Source: Bacteroidia bacterium
GTDB lineage: Bacteria > Bacteroidota > Ignavibacteria > SZUA-365
NCBI GenBank assembly: GCA_027493955.1
Contig: JAOSJT010000001.1
Span: 1,785,131 to 1,849,130 of the forward strand
DNA: 64,000 nt
Direction of reading: 5' to 3'
Shown here: positions 9,135 to 19,714 of the stretch, in pieces
Layout of the letters: each line of letters opens with the position of its first letter
How positions within the stretch are numbered: the stretch's first letter is position 1
Notes under the pieces: generated by a model
What the model saw: only the letters and a program-made list of their open reading frames with translations
Databases searched by the model: none
What the model was told of the DNA's origin: nothing
Made by a program: the position numbers and the translations under genes

Positions 9135-12100
9135 TCAAAAGGAAATTCGTGATATAAACTGCCTTTGAATCTCAGGAGATAGTTCTCTGTATTTCTCAAT
9201 GAGCCAGTCAATCTTGAGACTATTCAAATGCTCCTCTAGCTTATGCTTAATCAACTCAAGACGAGATTGATGTTTATCAGCGAGGAACGCAGGAGGTAAA
9301 TTAGCGCGAACGTGTAGATTGTTGATATCTGCCATATTTAGGCCATTTAATTCAGCAGCTTCTTTTTCTATATTATAAATCCACTCCATACTTTTCTCCT
9401 CTCTGTTTTCAGCTATCATTTTCTTGAAATTATCAATTGTCTCTAATGGTTCCCACGGTGGTTCGTCTTGGCCGACCGCTTCAAATACTTCTGATTTTAG
9501 TTTACTAGCGAGTGAATCAAACTCACTCCATGTAAGTCCATCATTATCTAACTGCAGATAGGTTTGTATATATATGCGTAAAGATCTACGCATCAACTGT
9601 AAATCATCAAGATCCTCTCTGCATCCTTCGAAAACAGAAAATAATTCATCGATTTCATTTTGAAGCTCTTCGGCGTCATTAAAAGAATTTATTGATGTTT
9701 GCCATAATCTTGAAGCACGACTCATAGTTTCATTTAATGAATGCTTAATTTCTTCAAGTCTCTCCGACAATTGCAGGCGCACATTTGCGATCTTAGGCAT
9801 CTCGATATGTGTAGAAATGCTTCGAAGTTTGGCAGCATATTCGATGCCGACTTTCTGAAGAGCACGAAGCTCAGATATCCGTACAAATCTTGTTGCTTCA
9901 GCGTGGGTTGTGAGCCATAGGTTTACCTCCCTCAACATTTGGTTCGCAGAAGCTAGCAGTTCCGCTTTTCGTATAGCGGTATTGGTATATTTGACAAGCT
10001 CCTCCTCTAAATCGTCCAATTTTAATTTATTTAAACTTCCGCCCACCTTATGAATCATCTTGTGCTTAAATTCACCAACAGCATCAGGTGTCCCATCCTT
10101 TGGGGATTGCTTTTTGAGCCAATCTGGGAAGAGATTAATCAATGTTTGCCTAGAACGTTCAGCAATTGGTTTGATTTTCTCGATCTCATGATCGGACCAT
10201 AATGGTTTATTTGATGTCATTCGGGATATCAAGTCAACAAGGTCAGCCGTGCCCCAAGAAAGCAAGGCAACGTCAAAGCGTTTGAGCCCATTATCAATTT
10301 TACTTATAGCGGATTCCTGTATTTCTTCATTTTTTTTCAATTCAATAAAGGCCGTTTTCCCTAACTCTTCGAGATGTAATTCTCGATAAGCCTGTGAGGG
10401 TGGCAGCGGTAGTCTTCTTTTTAATTCTTCCGCTTTAATGTACCAATCTCTTCGTTCAAAGTAGGTTTCAGCCTGTTCCCAATCGTCAAGAAGGCTTTCC
10501 CATTCTGAAGAAGAGCCTCCGGAAAGCATCAGTTCCACATCATGCAAACTGCTGACATCGATGAAATTTCCCCTAAAAACTCCTTCTTGGATCCATTCGG
10601 TAATCGTAACAGATCTTCCAGATTTAACGACAGAGAGCTTTTCACTTCGCGGGGCAACAAAAACTCCTAGGAATAGGCCAGCAGAGGCAATATTTGCCCC
10701 ATATGGTGGCGCACAAAGTCCTTTTATTGATTCCTGCAAATGGATCCTTTTTTCGCCATTAGCAAGTTGTTCATCCCATTTTTCCGTAAGCCCCCTTAGT
10801 ACTGGATGCTCTGGACGCATGCGGACAGAGCCATTTTTAGCAAAGACACCCCACGACTCGCGAAGAACAGAAGCTGCACGGTTCTGATCTTTTGCAGGTT
10901 TGGCCATTATAGAATTCCAGTCAAGTCGTCCCTGCAAAAGCTCTGCCGTAAAAATTTGGCAGGTTGTGGCTGCGTTCCCCCTTATCGTGGTGAATCCATC
11001 AAAAGGAAAGATGATTGGACTTTTGTATATTTTTGCAAAGATATCAGATCCGACACGCCCGAGTCGTGTCGATTCCATGGGTTCTTTAAAGGCTGTAACA
11101 TATCGGCGCTGTTTAATCATTCCTTCAATGCGGGATTTAATGTCTGAACGCATTTTTTGTTTATGAGCCGGAATAAGGTTGCCAAACTTTGCGACGTCTT
11201 GAGCGCTGAGAGAGTCTTCCAAAATTGATAGCTCTGCTAATGATTGCCCTAATTTCCCGTCATCGTCGGAAAGCATTACAATCAATACGGGCTGGGCAAC
11301 AATTCCGAAATCTTTTGCTATTGTTCTAAGAAGCATTGATGCATCACGTTCAACAACGTTAATATCTCTACTAGGCTCTACATAACAATAAATTACCGTC
11401 CCTCTCGGCTCGTCAATACTTGCTGCGCTGACCCATCGGTCCGAGGCCAATTTTACGTGTATTGGGAGGACATCAAGGTTTGATGTAATGGCTTGGTAGC
11501 GCCATTCTTTGGTGGTAATTTTATTTTCTTCGGCGAAATCGCATTCAAGATCACCTAGAAGATCACACCAGTCTCCCGCTTTTTTTGAAAATAGTGAAGC
11601 CTTGCCTGTTTCATCAAACGTACTTGCAACCCGCTGGCGAACATAAGCTAGAAACTGAGTTCGTGGTACAGCATCCCCTAGAATATCAAACTGCTTAAAA
11701 GCCTCGTCCCATTCAATTATGTTGAATTCTTCTCTTAAGAGCTTAAGCCCGTCATGGGCAGTCCTAGGGTGAAGTCCTGATAGTTCAGAGAGCGCCGTAA
11801 TCGCCTCTTCTTGGCTAATAGATTTCATTCCAAGTTTTGAGGCAAGCACCACTGATCTTAGTAGTTTTAAAAGATCAGATGATAATTGTGCCCCATGGCG
11901 TGCTATTACCGAGGAGTATGAATGGGTAATAGCACCTTGTTGTCCGCCCTCTTCAGAAGTTATAAGCTCGTGTTGAAGTGCTTCCGACCAAAAATCCACC
12001 GGAGCCAGAAGTCCAACCTTCCCATTCTCAACGACACGATCCCTGTACCGATCAAACGCATCCCAAAGCAAAGCAAGAACCGACCGTTCCTGGAGATGCT

Positions 12101-13415
12101 TTCCCGCTGCAGCAAAATGGAAAAGAAGCCAGACAGCATAGGGTGAAAGGGGCCAGCAACCTTTACGGATGACACTGTGAAATTGAGCCAGATCCTTCCA
12201 GATTCTGTGATTTTGAGAAACCGGAAACCACCTAGAAATATTATCGATAATAAATTCAGATTCTTTTCTTGCAGCGTCATTTCCAAGAAGTTCTGTTATG
12301 TAATTAGTATCATTTTTTTCTATAAGGTTTGCGATTAGCGTTTCTAAGTTTATTGACAAGTAAACTTTGCTAGCAGTTTGATATCTTGTAACATAACGCA
12401 ATATCTCATTTCGATGCTCTGGAGCGACCCGCTGTATGTATGCGTTTAATTCAAACTGAATAAACCCTACAAAACATACCTTGCTTGTATTGTTTTGGAT
12501 TGCCTCGAACATGTCTTGAAGGACGCCACTGCCAGCAACATGACTTTTGACAGTGGCAAATTCCGTATATCTACCAAATTCGTCGAAAAGTATAGATATG
12601 CACTTAAATGGCTTTCCAACCCCACAATACTCACGTGATGCAACGTCTATAACATCCCTTACAGATTCTCCGCCTAATGCGGAAATTCTTATATTTCTGG
12701 ATGCTAGTATTTTATAGACCTTGCTGTACGTTATGTCGTCTTGCTGCTTTAATTTTTGTAAAACATCATCGATGTTTTCAGCATCACATGCGACGAGCAA
12801 CTCATCAACAACATCTTTATTGCCAGCAGCCATTTGAATCAAGCTTGATGCTTGAGCAAACCGGGGACGCAAATCATCGAGTGGGCGAGTATCCAAGTCG
12901 TGACTCTTGACTTGGTTCATAATTTGCCTGGAAACCTCAGAGGCCAAATCGAAACTTTGCATGCCATTCAAGGCTACCACCAAACATGGCTGACTAACTT
13001 CGGCGATCAAGGTCTTGAGGTCGGCCGCAATCTCACGGTCCGCAGATTCGATTCCTGACAAAATAGCATCAGCTTCAATTCCAGTTGGATTACCAAGAAG
13101 CCTGCCAAGGGTCAGACCAAGATGTGATTTTCCAGTACCATAACCGGCTATGGCGAGCGTAAAAGGCTGCTCCTCCAGCCCATAGCAGCGATGAAATATG
13201 GCTTTTACAAAGCTTGCCGTGTCCTGCAACCGATGGCCATGAGAAGTGCCAATATCTGTTTGAGAAACGCCATGGTAAGCAGGGCCGTGAAATACAAAGG
13301 CAGATGACGCAGCCAAAGCCTTAGCTTCGTCGGTTTCTAGCCAATCAATGTTAACGGCACCATTGAAAAGCTTATCTCCGCGAAAACGAACAATGTCGCC
13401 AAGCAACTTTAACAT
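9135..13415 (-). CDS. Large P-loop ATPase, second SspC-like protein (C')
   Basis: 1426 aa. Walker A is GYGTGKSH at residues 91-98 and Walker B is LFDEFGRY with D278/E279. The N-terminal layout resembles the SspC encoded at 25636-29025: a short leader, a target-like region, then a P-loop before residue 100 and hhhhDE about 130-190 residues later. The protein is about 300 aa longer, with a long helical, charged C-terminus (roughly residues 900-1400) that suggests coiled coil. Its start has a good ribosome site (AAAGGAG) that overlaps the stop of the preceding DUF4007-like gene. The coding sequence is AT-rich. The proposed role is a DNA-acting motor or regulator partnering the small protein upstream, by analogy with SspB/SspC. 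BrxC/PglY-type ATPases are alternatives, but no other BREX gene is present. Confidence 0.7.
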   Translation of the reverse strand: MLKLLGDIVRFRGDKLFNGAVNIDWLETDEAKALAASSAFVFHGPAYHGVSQTDIGTSHGHRLQDTASFVKAIFHRCYGLEEQPFTLAIAGYGTGKSHLGLTLGRLLGNPTGIEADAILSGIESADREIAADLKTLIAEVSQPCLVVALNGMQSFDLASEVSRQIMNQVKSHDLDTRPLDDLRPRFAQASSLIQMAAGNKDVVDELLVACDAENIDDVLQKLKQQDDITYSKVYKILASRNIRISALGGESVRDVIDVASREYCGVGKPFKCISILFDEFGRYTEFATVKSHVAGSGVLQDMFEAIQNNTSKVCFVGFIQFELNAYIQRVAPEHRNEILRYVTRYQTASKVYLSINLETLIANLIEKNDTNYITELLGNDAARKESEFIIDNISRWFPVSQNHRIWKDLAQFHSVIRKGCWPLSPYAVWLLFHFAAAGKHLQERSVLALLWDAFDRYRDRVVENGKVGLLAPVDFWSEALQHELITSEEGGQQGAITHSYSSVIARHGAQLSSDLLKLLRSVVLASKLGMKSISQEEAITALSELSGLHPRTAHDGLKLLREEFNIIEWDEAFKQFDILGDAVPRTQFLAYVRQRVASTFDETGKASLFSKKAGDWCDLLGDLECDFAEENKITTKEWRYQAITSNLDVLPIHVKLASDRWVSAASIDEPRGTVIYCYVEPSRDINVVERDASMLLRTIAKDFGIVAQPVLIVMLSDDDGKLGQSLAELSILEDSLSAQDVAKFGNLIPAHKQKMRSDIKSRIEGMIKQRRYVTAFKEPMESTRLGRVGSDIFAKIYKSPIIFPFDGFTTIRGNAATTCQIFTAELLQGRLDWNSIMAKPAKDQNRAASVLRESWGVFAKNGSVRMRPEHPVLRGLTEKWDEQLANGEKRIHLQESIKGLCAPPYGANIASAGLFLGVFVAPRSEKLSVVKSGRSVTITEWIQEGVFRGNFIDVSSLHDVELMLSGGSSSEWESLLDDWEQAETYFERRDWYIKAEELKRRLPLPPSQAYRELHLEELGKTAFIELKKNEEIQESAISKIDNGLKRFDVALLSWGTADLVDLISRMTSNKPLWSDHEIEKIKPIAERSRQTLINLFPDWLKKQSPKDGTPDAVGEFKHKMIHKVGGSLNKLKLDDLEEELVKYTNTAIRKAELLASANQMLREVNLWLTTHAEATRFVRISELRALQKVGIEYAAKLRSISTHIEMPKIANVRLQLSERLEEIKHSLNETMSRASRLWQTSINSFNDAEELQNEIDELFSVFEGCREDLDDLQLMRRSLRIYIQTYLQLDNDGLTWSEFDSLASKLKSEVFEAVGQDEPPWEPLETIDNFKKMIAENREEKSMEWIYNIEKEAAELNGLNMADINNLHVRANLPPAFLADKHQSRLELIKHKLEEHLNSLKIDWLIEKYRELSPEIQRQFISRISF

Positions 13416-13428
13416 GGGCCATCTCCTT

Positions 13429-14268
13429 TTAGATCAAATCACAAAAAATTAGTTTCCAGGCTGCTTCTAGATCCATCCTTGGATGCAAAAGCCAAGGCTC
13501 CATATGACGGTCAACGGTAAACAATCCTTTTCTTTCGGCCAGTTGGAGCACTCGCTGAAGAGCATCTATGTCCCAACCTGGAATGGTTCGCCAACCAGCA
13601 ACCGAATCAAGCTCTACAACAGAAATTTGGCCGTTCTTAGGGAAATGGTCATGTACAAGCTGCAACAACCATGCACCATATCCAAAACCGAATTCGTCAC
13701 TCACCGGGGCAGGTTTTCGAGTAATAACCCCACTTTTTTCCGACAAAGCTCCACAAGTTCGAAACGCAGCATCATCCTCGTAGGTGCCAACCAATGGCCC
13801 GATTATGCCGGACTTGTCTATTTTGAGAACAGAGTGAAGGTAAGTCTCCAATTTAGATCGCTCAAATGCCATTCCGAGTGCTTGCTTGCCAGGAAAGAAG
13901 GTTTGATACCAGACTTCAGCACCACATAAAGGGCTGCAAAGATATAAATGGGCTACCCACTGCGTAATATTCAGTTTTAAAAATGGGTCTTCTAGTAGCA
14001 CAATGCGGCCAAAGGGTGTGAGATCTGGCTTTTTTATAGATGTTCGGCTGGAACTAGGTAGTCGAATGAGCCCCATACCCCGACAATAATCGATAATAGC
14101 GGGAACCTTGCCACTCGACACCCCCATAGGAATACCGGTTTCCGATGCGATTTCCTGATAATCCCCTGACTTTCCAGATGCCGCATAACGGAGCAATGCA
14201 TTGATGTACTGACGCTCCGGCTTGAAAGATTTATGGAAATTTCGAGGAAGGCGCGAAGGTTTACTCAT
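13429..14268 (-). CDS. Divergent DUF4007/SspB-like protein (B')
   Basis: 279 aa. The N-terminus (residues 1-70) looks like a winged-helix region with GDYQEIASETGIP. Then comes a DUF4007-like pattern, LTPFGRIVLLEDPFL...QWVAHLYLC, which matches the LT.FG...DPFLED...WLLHW pattern of the SspB encoded at 29025-29915. The first DUF4007 motif (FSGH.TF..RYGWL) is replaced by FHKSFKPERQY, so homology is remote. Its ATG overlaps the sspH stop by eight bases (ATGAGTAA), which ties it to the ssp operon. It is followed by a large ATPase, repeating the B-then-C order. A nickase or DNA-recognition role is inferred from SspB and not shown by a catalytic motif. Confidence 0.65.
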   Translation of the reverse strand: MSKPSRLPRNFHKSFKPERQYINALLRYAASGKSGDYQEIASETGIPMGVSSGKVPAIIDYCRGMGLIRLPSSSRTSIKKPDLTPFGRIVLLEDPFLKLNITQWVAHLYLCSPLCGAEVWYQTFFPGKQALGMAFERSKLETYLHSVLKIDKSGIIGPLVGTYEDDAAFRTCGALSEKSGVITRKPAPVSDEFGFGYGAWLLQLVHDHFPKNGQISVVELDSVAGWRTIPGWDIDALQRVLQLAERKGLFTVDRHMEPWLLHPRMDLEAAWKLIFCDLI

Positions 14269-17200
14269 CGAAACTACGCTCCTCCAATGCTGTTATACGA
14301 ATTTTCAAGGCTCTCGGGACAAGCTTTTCTCCAGCTTGATCTAGAATACGACCAATGGAATAACATTCTCCTTTTGAGAGTGAAGATAGTTTGCGAATCC
14401 AGTCGTCTACCTTTTGTCTTGTTGCCAATGCGGCAATCTCTGCGAAGGCCTTAAGTTCAGTGTCAGCTGGCCTAAAGAAGAGTTTATGCTCCGCATTAAA
14501 CATGCGGTCCCGCTCGTCTTTTCTCATATTACTCATAGTTTGCGTTGCAAGTATGAGTGAAAGGCCAAATTTTCGTCCCTCACGCAAATATTTCGACAGG
14601 GGACTTCCTTCCTTGTGATCAAGATTCTGAACCTCGTCGAGTACGATAACTTTGGGATCCGTTTTCTTCCCTTTTGACTGAAGGTGTCCGTACAAATCCC
14701 ACAAAATAAATTCAGTAATTAACCTTCCAGAGTACATATCCATTCCAGCAAGCTGGAATATGTTGCATAGCGGATCCTGTTCAAGGAATAAATGATCCCA
14801 ATCAAAGCCAGCCTCACCAGATGAAAAGGGTTGATCCAAGACAAATGGGCGTAACTTGTTGTGCAGTGATTGCGCGTATGCCTTGTACTGCTTATCCTCA
14901 GCCATCGATTCGATTATTGAAAGCATGTGATCAAGATTCATTCCGCTTTTCATGCTTTCCACACCGTCCATAATGGCGTGGTGAAGAACGCTATATTGCT
15001 GGTTTCCAATATCATATACCGAGTCAAATAGGCCAGCGATGCGCTTGGCAATGGCATTGGAATTTTCTTTGATTACAATCCCGCCATTATCGGACACCTG
15101 GGGTAAAAAAGGATTGATCGGGAGCGGCTCCTGACGCACTACATGCTGCTTGGGTGACAAAATCTCATTGGCTATTTTTTCCAAGTGATTCGGAAGGAAG
15201 CCATTCGTGTAGTCAATGATCAGGCTGTTTTGCCTGAATTTACTCATCTCGCACAGCATCGCCTGTATGGCGTAGGTCTTCCCTTGCCCTGAAGATCCAA
15301 AAATGAGCATATGACGGTTTGCTAGCTCAGGGTGCTTGAACTCCCAATAAACCGGCTGGCCATTGGGGACTGTCTCACCAAGAAGGATTCTCCCGGAAGG
15401 CACTTCTTTATTCACGACGGGTGTTACCGCCGCAACGCTTTCAGAGCCGGTTTCTTGCGGCATTGTGCCTGATGGCTCCGAAGCTGCCTTTGTCTCCATC
15501 TCGGGTTCGGATGGTAGTGTTGAATCTTTGATCAGCTCAGCAGCCAGCGGCTGACCGGCTGGTTCAAAAACCTCATCTTCAGAGGACTCATCCTCGTTTT
15601 CATCCTCGTCATATACCCAAGGCGTGTAATCATCCTCTGTATCCTCGGGAATATACTCATCATCCTGTTCAACGACCGCAGCCTTCTGCGCATTGATGGC
15701 TGTCCAGTCGACAGGATACTCTAAGGAGTCAGTCATCAATTGGCGTACAAATCCTCCCCCAACAGTGTAGACATTGGCGACCACATCGAGATCTCCACCA
15801 ACGCTCCAATATCCGGCGCGTTTAATTTCTGGATCCTGATCGATCCAGAAGGCGAATACTGAAGCATCCCAAGTTACTAAAAAATCTCCTTCCGCCAAAC
15901 GTTCGAGTGCCGACAGGACATCCGAATACTTGATTTTCGATACTTCCGTTTTGCTAGCAATCAGACGATGGAGCTGCATCCACCAGTAGCGGCGGTCGGG
16001 ACGATCTTCGATGGAGCCCGCTCCTCCTGCCCTTTCCGTCGAACTTTTAAAGGCGGAACCCAATACTGACAGGCCGTTGTCAATCTGCGACTTGGCCTTA
16101 AAAATGTGCTCCGGCGACTGTTGTCCCATCTTGCATTCGATCAGATGCAGTTTCACGTGGAGGCGTCCATCCTCTCGCAGCCAAACCTGCATCCACATTA
16201 GATCTGGGCGACGTAAATTATCTGCAAGATCAAACCAGTGCCGGTAGGCATCTAGTGAGATCAATGATTCACAAAGCAGGTCTTCGGACCCTCGCAGCAG
16301 TTTCCGGGTCAAGGAATATGCCATGAAATCACGGATGTATTGATCTGCAGCTCCAGTTGCTCTTACCAAAGATAGACCGGAAAGCTCGGGGGCAACATGA
16401 AGAACTCCTTTGGCAACAGCTTTGCAATCGTCCAAAGACCAGCCCGCTTCCGCTGCGTATAGCTGCTGAATGGCGGCCTGCAGCCGGAAGTGAATATCGG
16501 CAAAAGAAAACTGCTCGGTCGAAATGGTGTAATTGTCTTCGCCGTGGCTACCGACTCCTGAACCAAAGCCAATTATTTCCCGCTCTTTGTTCTTTTCGAG
16601 TTTGGGCGTTCTGATGAGGCGTTCATCCATATTGGGATCAATGCAGATAATCCACTCGGCTTTGTCATGGAGGCAGTCAATTAGCGCTCTCCACGGCGAA
16701 AAATCTCCGGAACCAACGACGACAGTGCCGGTCTGCTGTGTTCCAGTCTTCAGACCATGCAGCAGAGTGGCGTGATAGGCTCCAAGTGCAAACTGCCGGT
16801 TGCTTACAACCCGTTTCCGTTTGTATTTATCGGCCGGGTTACTGACAGTGCAGCAGGCCTTTTCAAGGATGGGGAATTTAAGATCGCGGCTGGTGATATC
16901 GAAGGGCTCGACTCTCTCAAACTCATTCACACCGGTACCAGCGCCAATAAAATCGTAAAAAACGGCAATATCCGCCTCAAACTGCTCTTTTATCAGCTTC
17001 TGGAATGCACCGAGATCGTTTTTTTCAACGATACGGTGAGCCACAGAGAAACGGCAGTTCCGGTACAGCTCATATTTTGTTTCGGTTTCAGCAGCCTCCC
17101 AACGCTCCTTCCACTGCTGCACCCAGTTGGAAATGTCGGATTCATCATTGGATTCCGTAAACACGGTCACACCGATGGCGTAGGGTCTTCTTCGTTCCTC

Positions 17201-19714
17201 GTTCAGCACATAGCGCTTATTTGGCTTCTGTTTAGTCGGCTTCGTTGCCAAAACCTTCAGATAAGCATGCACCGCTGCGACCACCGGCTGAACATCTTTA
17301 TTCCTGAAAACCGCAATACTTAATCCATCTCGCGCATGGGGGTGAAGATCGAAATAGTCCTGCATGAGCCGCAGGAGGAGTTTTGATTCGCTAGTTTCAC
17401 GGAACATCTCGGCATCATTTAAATTGCTGTCATCTTCGGTGCCCTCGTTATAACGAACTAGCAACCGCGTCGAGAGCGGCGCGTCTATCGTTGAAGAGGA
17501 TCCGATGCGATGGATCAGCTCGTTGCCCCTGACATCGGCGCACAGGTTTTTGCTTTCATCGCTTAGCAGTCCCGTCAGGGGAGACTGAATGCTCGAGAGG
17601 TCAACATACGTTCTCCAGATATGGGTCTTGAAACCATCCCGGCTCGGGGTTTTGGACAACTCCTTATTCACCGCAAAGTTAAAGCACCTGGTCAGATAGA
17701 CAACCTGTGCCTCCAGCATTTCCACGACGGAAGGATGAAGAATGGTTGCCACGCCGGAGCGCTCGTGAACATCCGCATGCCAGGTATCGTCAAGGTTCAG
17801 GGAACGCGGCTCCACAACCAAAAACGCCCGGGTAAGCATCCCGATGAGGGAGGACGCGGAAATGTCGGGCAGCGCAAGCGCCACCTCAAAAGATTCCGCA
17901 TAGGCCTTGCGGAGATCCGGCCATTCCGGCTTGGCACTGAAGATGGTTGAAAAAAGACCATTTGAAGATGCTGCGGTTACAAACCGGTCATACTTCTCTG
18001 CCAGCAGTTTGAGTTTGGGCGACAAGGGATCATCGACCTTGCTCCACTCTCCGCTTAGCAGGTTGGTCAGTGCCCCGTTGGACTCCCGTTCATCCCGGAT
18101 TGCGTGCAAGAGTACGCGCCGAACCTCTTCGTCGGCCGTGGCCTGCAGCAGTTCCTCGAAATAGGAAATATGATAGACAGGAAGTTTGTGAATTTCCTGC
18201 AGGCTGGCAATAGACAGCCTGGCGCGGCGCAGCAGGTCAATCGACAGTCGATACATATGGTGTTCAGGAAGCCGCCAGCCATATTTCCGTTTTAACGGTT
18301 TATGCTCCGAGGAAATGACGACTGCAAACTCCAGAACCGGCTCGGCGGTTTTTGCATACCGACAGTTGATCTCCGGAGAGAGTAGATCGCTGAATATGGT
18401 AATCTCGCTTCCATCGGCATTGCTGATATTGATATGTTTCGTCAACAACTCATCAATTCCGCCTATCAGACGGGTGAGGTAACGCCGGGCATATTCCGCA
18501 TTTTCCGCCGCATCCCCAAGCCCATCATCCATATTGTTCTCTTCTCCGGCACCATCCACATCGTGTTTAAACAGCACGGGAGAAATTTCGATGGATTGAA
18601 TGGAGATCTCAGCCTTGTCTTTATGCTCGATATAAAATTCTCGGAGCGTCATCCAGACGGCATTCAGGAGAACTTCGACGGGGCTTCCGGCCAACTTTCT
18701 GGTACTTTCCCTCTTTTCCTTTTGAGCCCTGTCCTTGAATTTTAAAATATCGTCCCAGATAACTACAAAGTCGCACTGTCTTAATTTTTCGCGTTCACAT
18801 TGCCCATCGTTTTCAATAAAGTCCCTCAGCCCGACTAGCAGCTCTTGCCCGAAAGCATAGGGGCCGCAAACTTCTTCATCGTCAAAGGGAATGCCCGGAT
18901 CATTTCCTTCTGTTATCGCTTTTTGTAAACTATCAATAGCCTTGAGCGCCTTGTCCCGTTGACGGGCCTCAAGGAAGAGCGTGTAATTGAAGAACTCCAC
19001 CGCTTTATGAATGTATGGTCCTAGCTGCTTTCTCTTTTGATGGCACGGAAAGCGGGAAAGAACCGGCAGGCCGAACGCCTGGAGATTTGCCAGCATCAAT
19101 CGGGGAACATCCGTCACGTCGGCCGCGAGGCTGAGATCCATTTTTTCCAGCCAATCGCTGAGCTGCAGCAGATCCCCGGTTCCACTGGTAAACAGCGGCT
19201 TGATGACCCTATCGATGGTCGTGAGATCATCCGGGCGGTAGTCATGCATTCCAATGCTTTTCAGTTTCTCTTCAATCCACGAACTGAAACTTCCCCGCAT
19301 ATCCTCATTCCAGACCATGTCGGGATCGCAGGTGTGGAAATCCGCCAAACCCGCAGAGTCCGTCACCTGATCGGAACCGCAAAGAACAATAACCAGCAGA
19401 CGGTTGGTATCTGTATTCACGATACTGCGGGTATATGTCAGATCCCGGCCTTCGCTCAACCATCCATTGCAGCGGGCCTGGGCGACTCCTGCGTCACTCC
19501 AATCTGCCGTCAGTGCGGAGGCGATTTTCAGAACCAGTCTGATTTTTGGGTCTTTCAGGCAAACGGCCGTTACCGCCTCGGCAATGGCCAGAAGGGTCGG
19601 TTCCTGCATAGCCGGAATCATAAATATCATCTTGCGGCCATACGCCGGATCCGCCTGAAAACGTTCGATCCGGGTTTTCAGATGGTTTCGTACTGTATTA
19701 GCAAAATAACTCAT
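14261..19714 (-). CDS. sspH: Phosphorothioate-linked restriction protein SspH/DptH
   Basis: 1817 aa, the size and layout of DptH/DndH. The C-terminal part is a HerA/FtsK-like ATPase: Walker A GSSGQGKT at 1473-1480, Walker B with D1693/E1694 in VIVLDEVQNL, and a following GLSLILATQ motif. An acidic low-complexity linker lies around residues 1345-1380. Ahead of it is a PD-(D/E)xK-like pair: P1170-D1171, then E1193-C1194-K1195 in LIECKMG, consistent with a nuclease core. The start ATG overlaps the sspG stop (ATGA). In SspFGH and DndFGH systems this is part of the module that damages non-phosphorothioated DNA. Base composition varies along the gene: the 3' end (14.3-15.3 kb) is more AT-rich by eye than the middle. 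Confidence 0.85.
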   Translation of the reverse strand: MSYFANTVRNHLKTRIERFQADPAYGRKMIFMIPAMQEPTLLAIAEAVTAVCLKDPKIRLVLKIASALTADWSDAGVAQARCNGWLSEGRDLTYTRSIVNTDTNRLLVIVLCGSDQVTDSAGLADFHTCDPDMVWNEDMRGSFSSWIEEKLKSIGMHDYRPDDLTTIDRVIKPLFTSGTGDLLQLSDWLEKMDLSLAADVTDVPRLMLANLQAFGLPVLSRFPCHQKRKQLGPYIHKAVEFFNYTLFLEARQRDKALKAIDSLQKAITEGNDPGIPFDDEEVCGPYAFGQELLVGLRDFIENDGQCEREKLRQCDFVVIWDDILKFKDRAQKEKRESTRKLAGSPVEVLLNAVWMTLREFYIEHKDKAEISIQSIEISPVLFKHDVDGAGEENNMDDGLGDAAENAEYARRYLTRLIGGIDELLTKHINISNADGSEITIFSDLLSPEINCRYAKTAEPVLEFAVVISSEHKPLKRKYGWRLPEHHMYRLSIDLLRRARLSIASLQEIHKLPVYHISYFEELLQATADEEVRRVLLHAIRDERESNGALTNLLSGEWSKVDDPLSPKLKLLAEKYDRFVTAASSNGLFSTIFSAKPEWPDLRKAYAESFEVALALPDISASSLIGMLTRAFLVVEPRSLNLDDTWHADVHERSGVATILHPSVVEMLEAQVVYLTRCFNFAVNKELSKTPSRDGFKTHIWRTYVDLSSIQSPLTGLLSDESKNLCADVRGNELIHRIGSSSTIDAPLSTRLLVRYNEGTEDDSNLNDAEMFRETSESKLLLRLMQDYFDLHPHARDGLSIAVFRNKDVQPVVAAVHAYLKVLATKPTKQKPNKRYVLNEERRRPYAIGVTVFTESNDESDISNWVQQWKERWEAAETETKYELYRNCRFSVAHRIVEKNDLGAFQKLIKEQFEADIAVFYDFIGAGTGVNEFERVEPFDITSRDLKFPILEKACCTVSNPADKYKRKRVVSNRQFALGAYHATLLHGLKTGTQQTGTVVVGSGDFSPWRALIDCLHDKAEWIICIDPNMDERLIRTPKLEKNKEREIIGFGSGVGSHGEDNYTISTEQFSFADIHFRLQAAIQQLYAAEAGWSLDDCKAVAKGVLHVAPELSGLSLVRATGAADQYIRDFMAYSLTRKLLRGSEDLLCESLISLDAYRHWFDLADNLRRPDLMWMQVWLREDGRLHVKLHLIECKMGQQSPEHIFKAKSQIDNGLSVLGSAFKSSTERAGGAGSIEDRPDRRYWWMQLHRLIASKTEVSKIKYSDVLSALERLAEGDFLVTWDASVFAFWIDQDPEIKRAGYWSVGGDLDVVANVYTVGGGFVRQLMTDSLEYPVDWTAINAQKAAVVEQDDEYIPEDTEDDYTPWVYDEDENEDESSEDEVFEPAGQPLAAELIKDSTLPSEPEMETKAASEPSGTMPQETGSESVAAVTPVVNKEVPSGRILLGETVPNGQPVYWEFKHPELANRHMLIFGSSGQGKTYAIQAMLCEMSKFRQNSLIIDYTNGFLPNHLEKIANEILSPKQHVVRQEPLPINPFLPQVSDNGGIVIKENSNAIAKRIAGLFDSVYDIGNQQYSVLHHAIMDGVESMKSGMNLDHMLSIIESMAEDKQYKAYAQSLHNKLRPFVLDQPFSSGEAGFDWDHLFLEQDPLCNIFQLAGMDMYSGRLITEFILWDLYGHLQSKGKKTDPKVIVLDEVQNLDHKEGSPLSKYLREGRKFGLSLILATQTMSNMRKDERDRMFNAEHKLFFRPADTELKAFAEIAALATRQKVDDWIRKLSSLSKGECYSIGRILDQAGEKLVPRALKIRITALEERSFDE

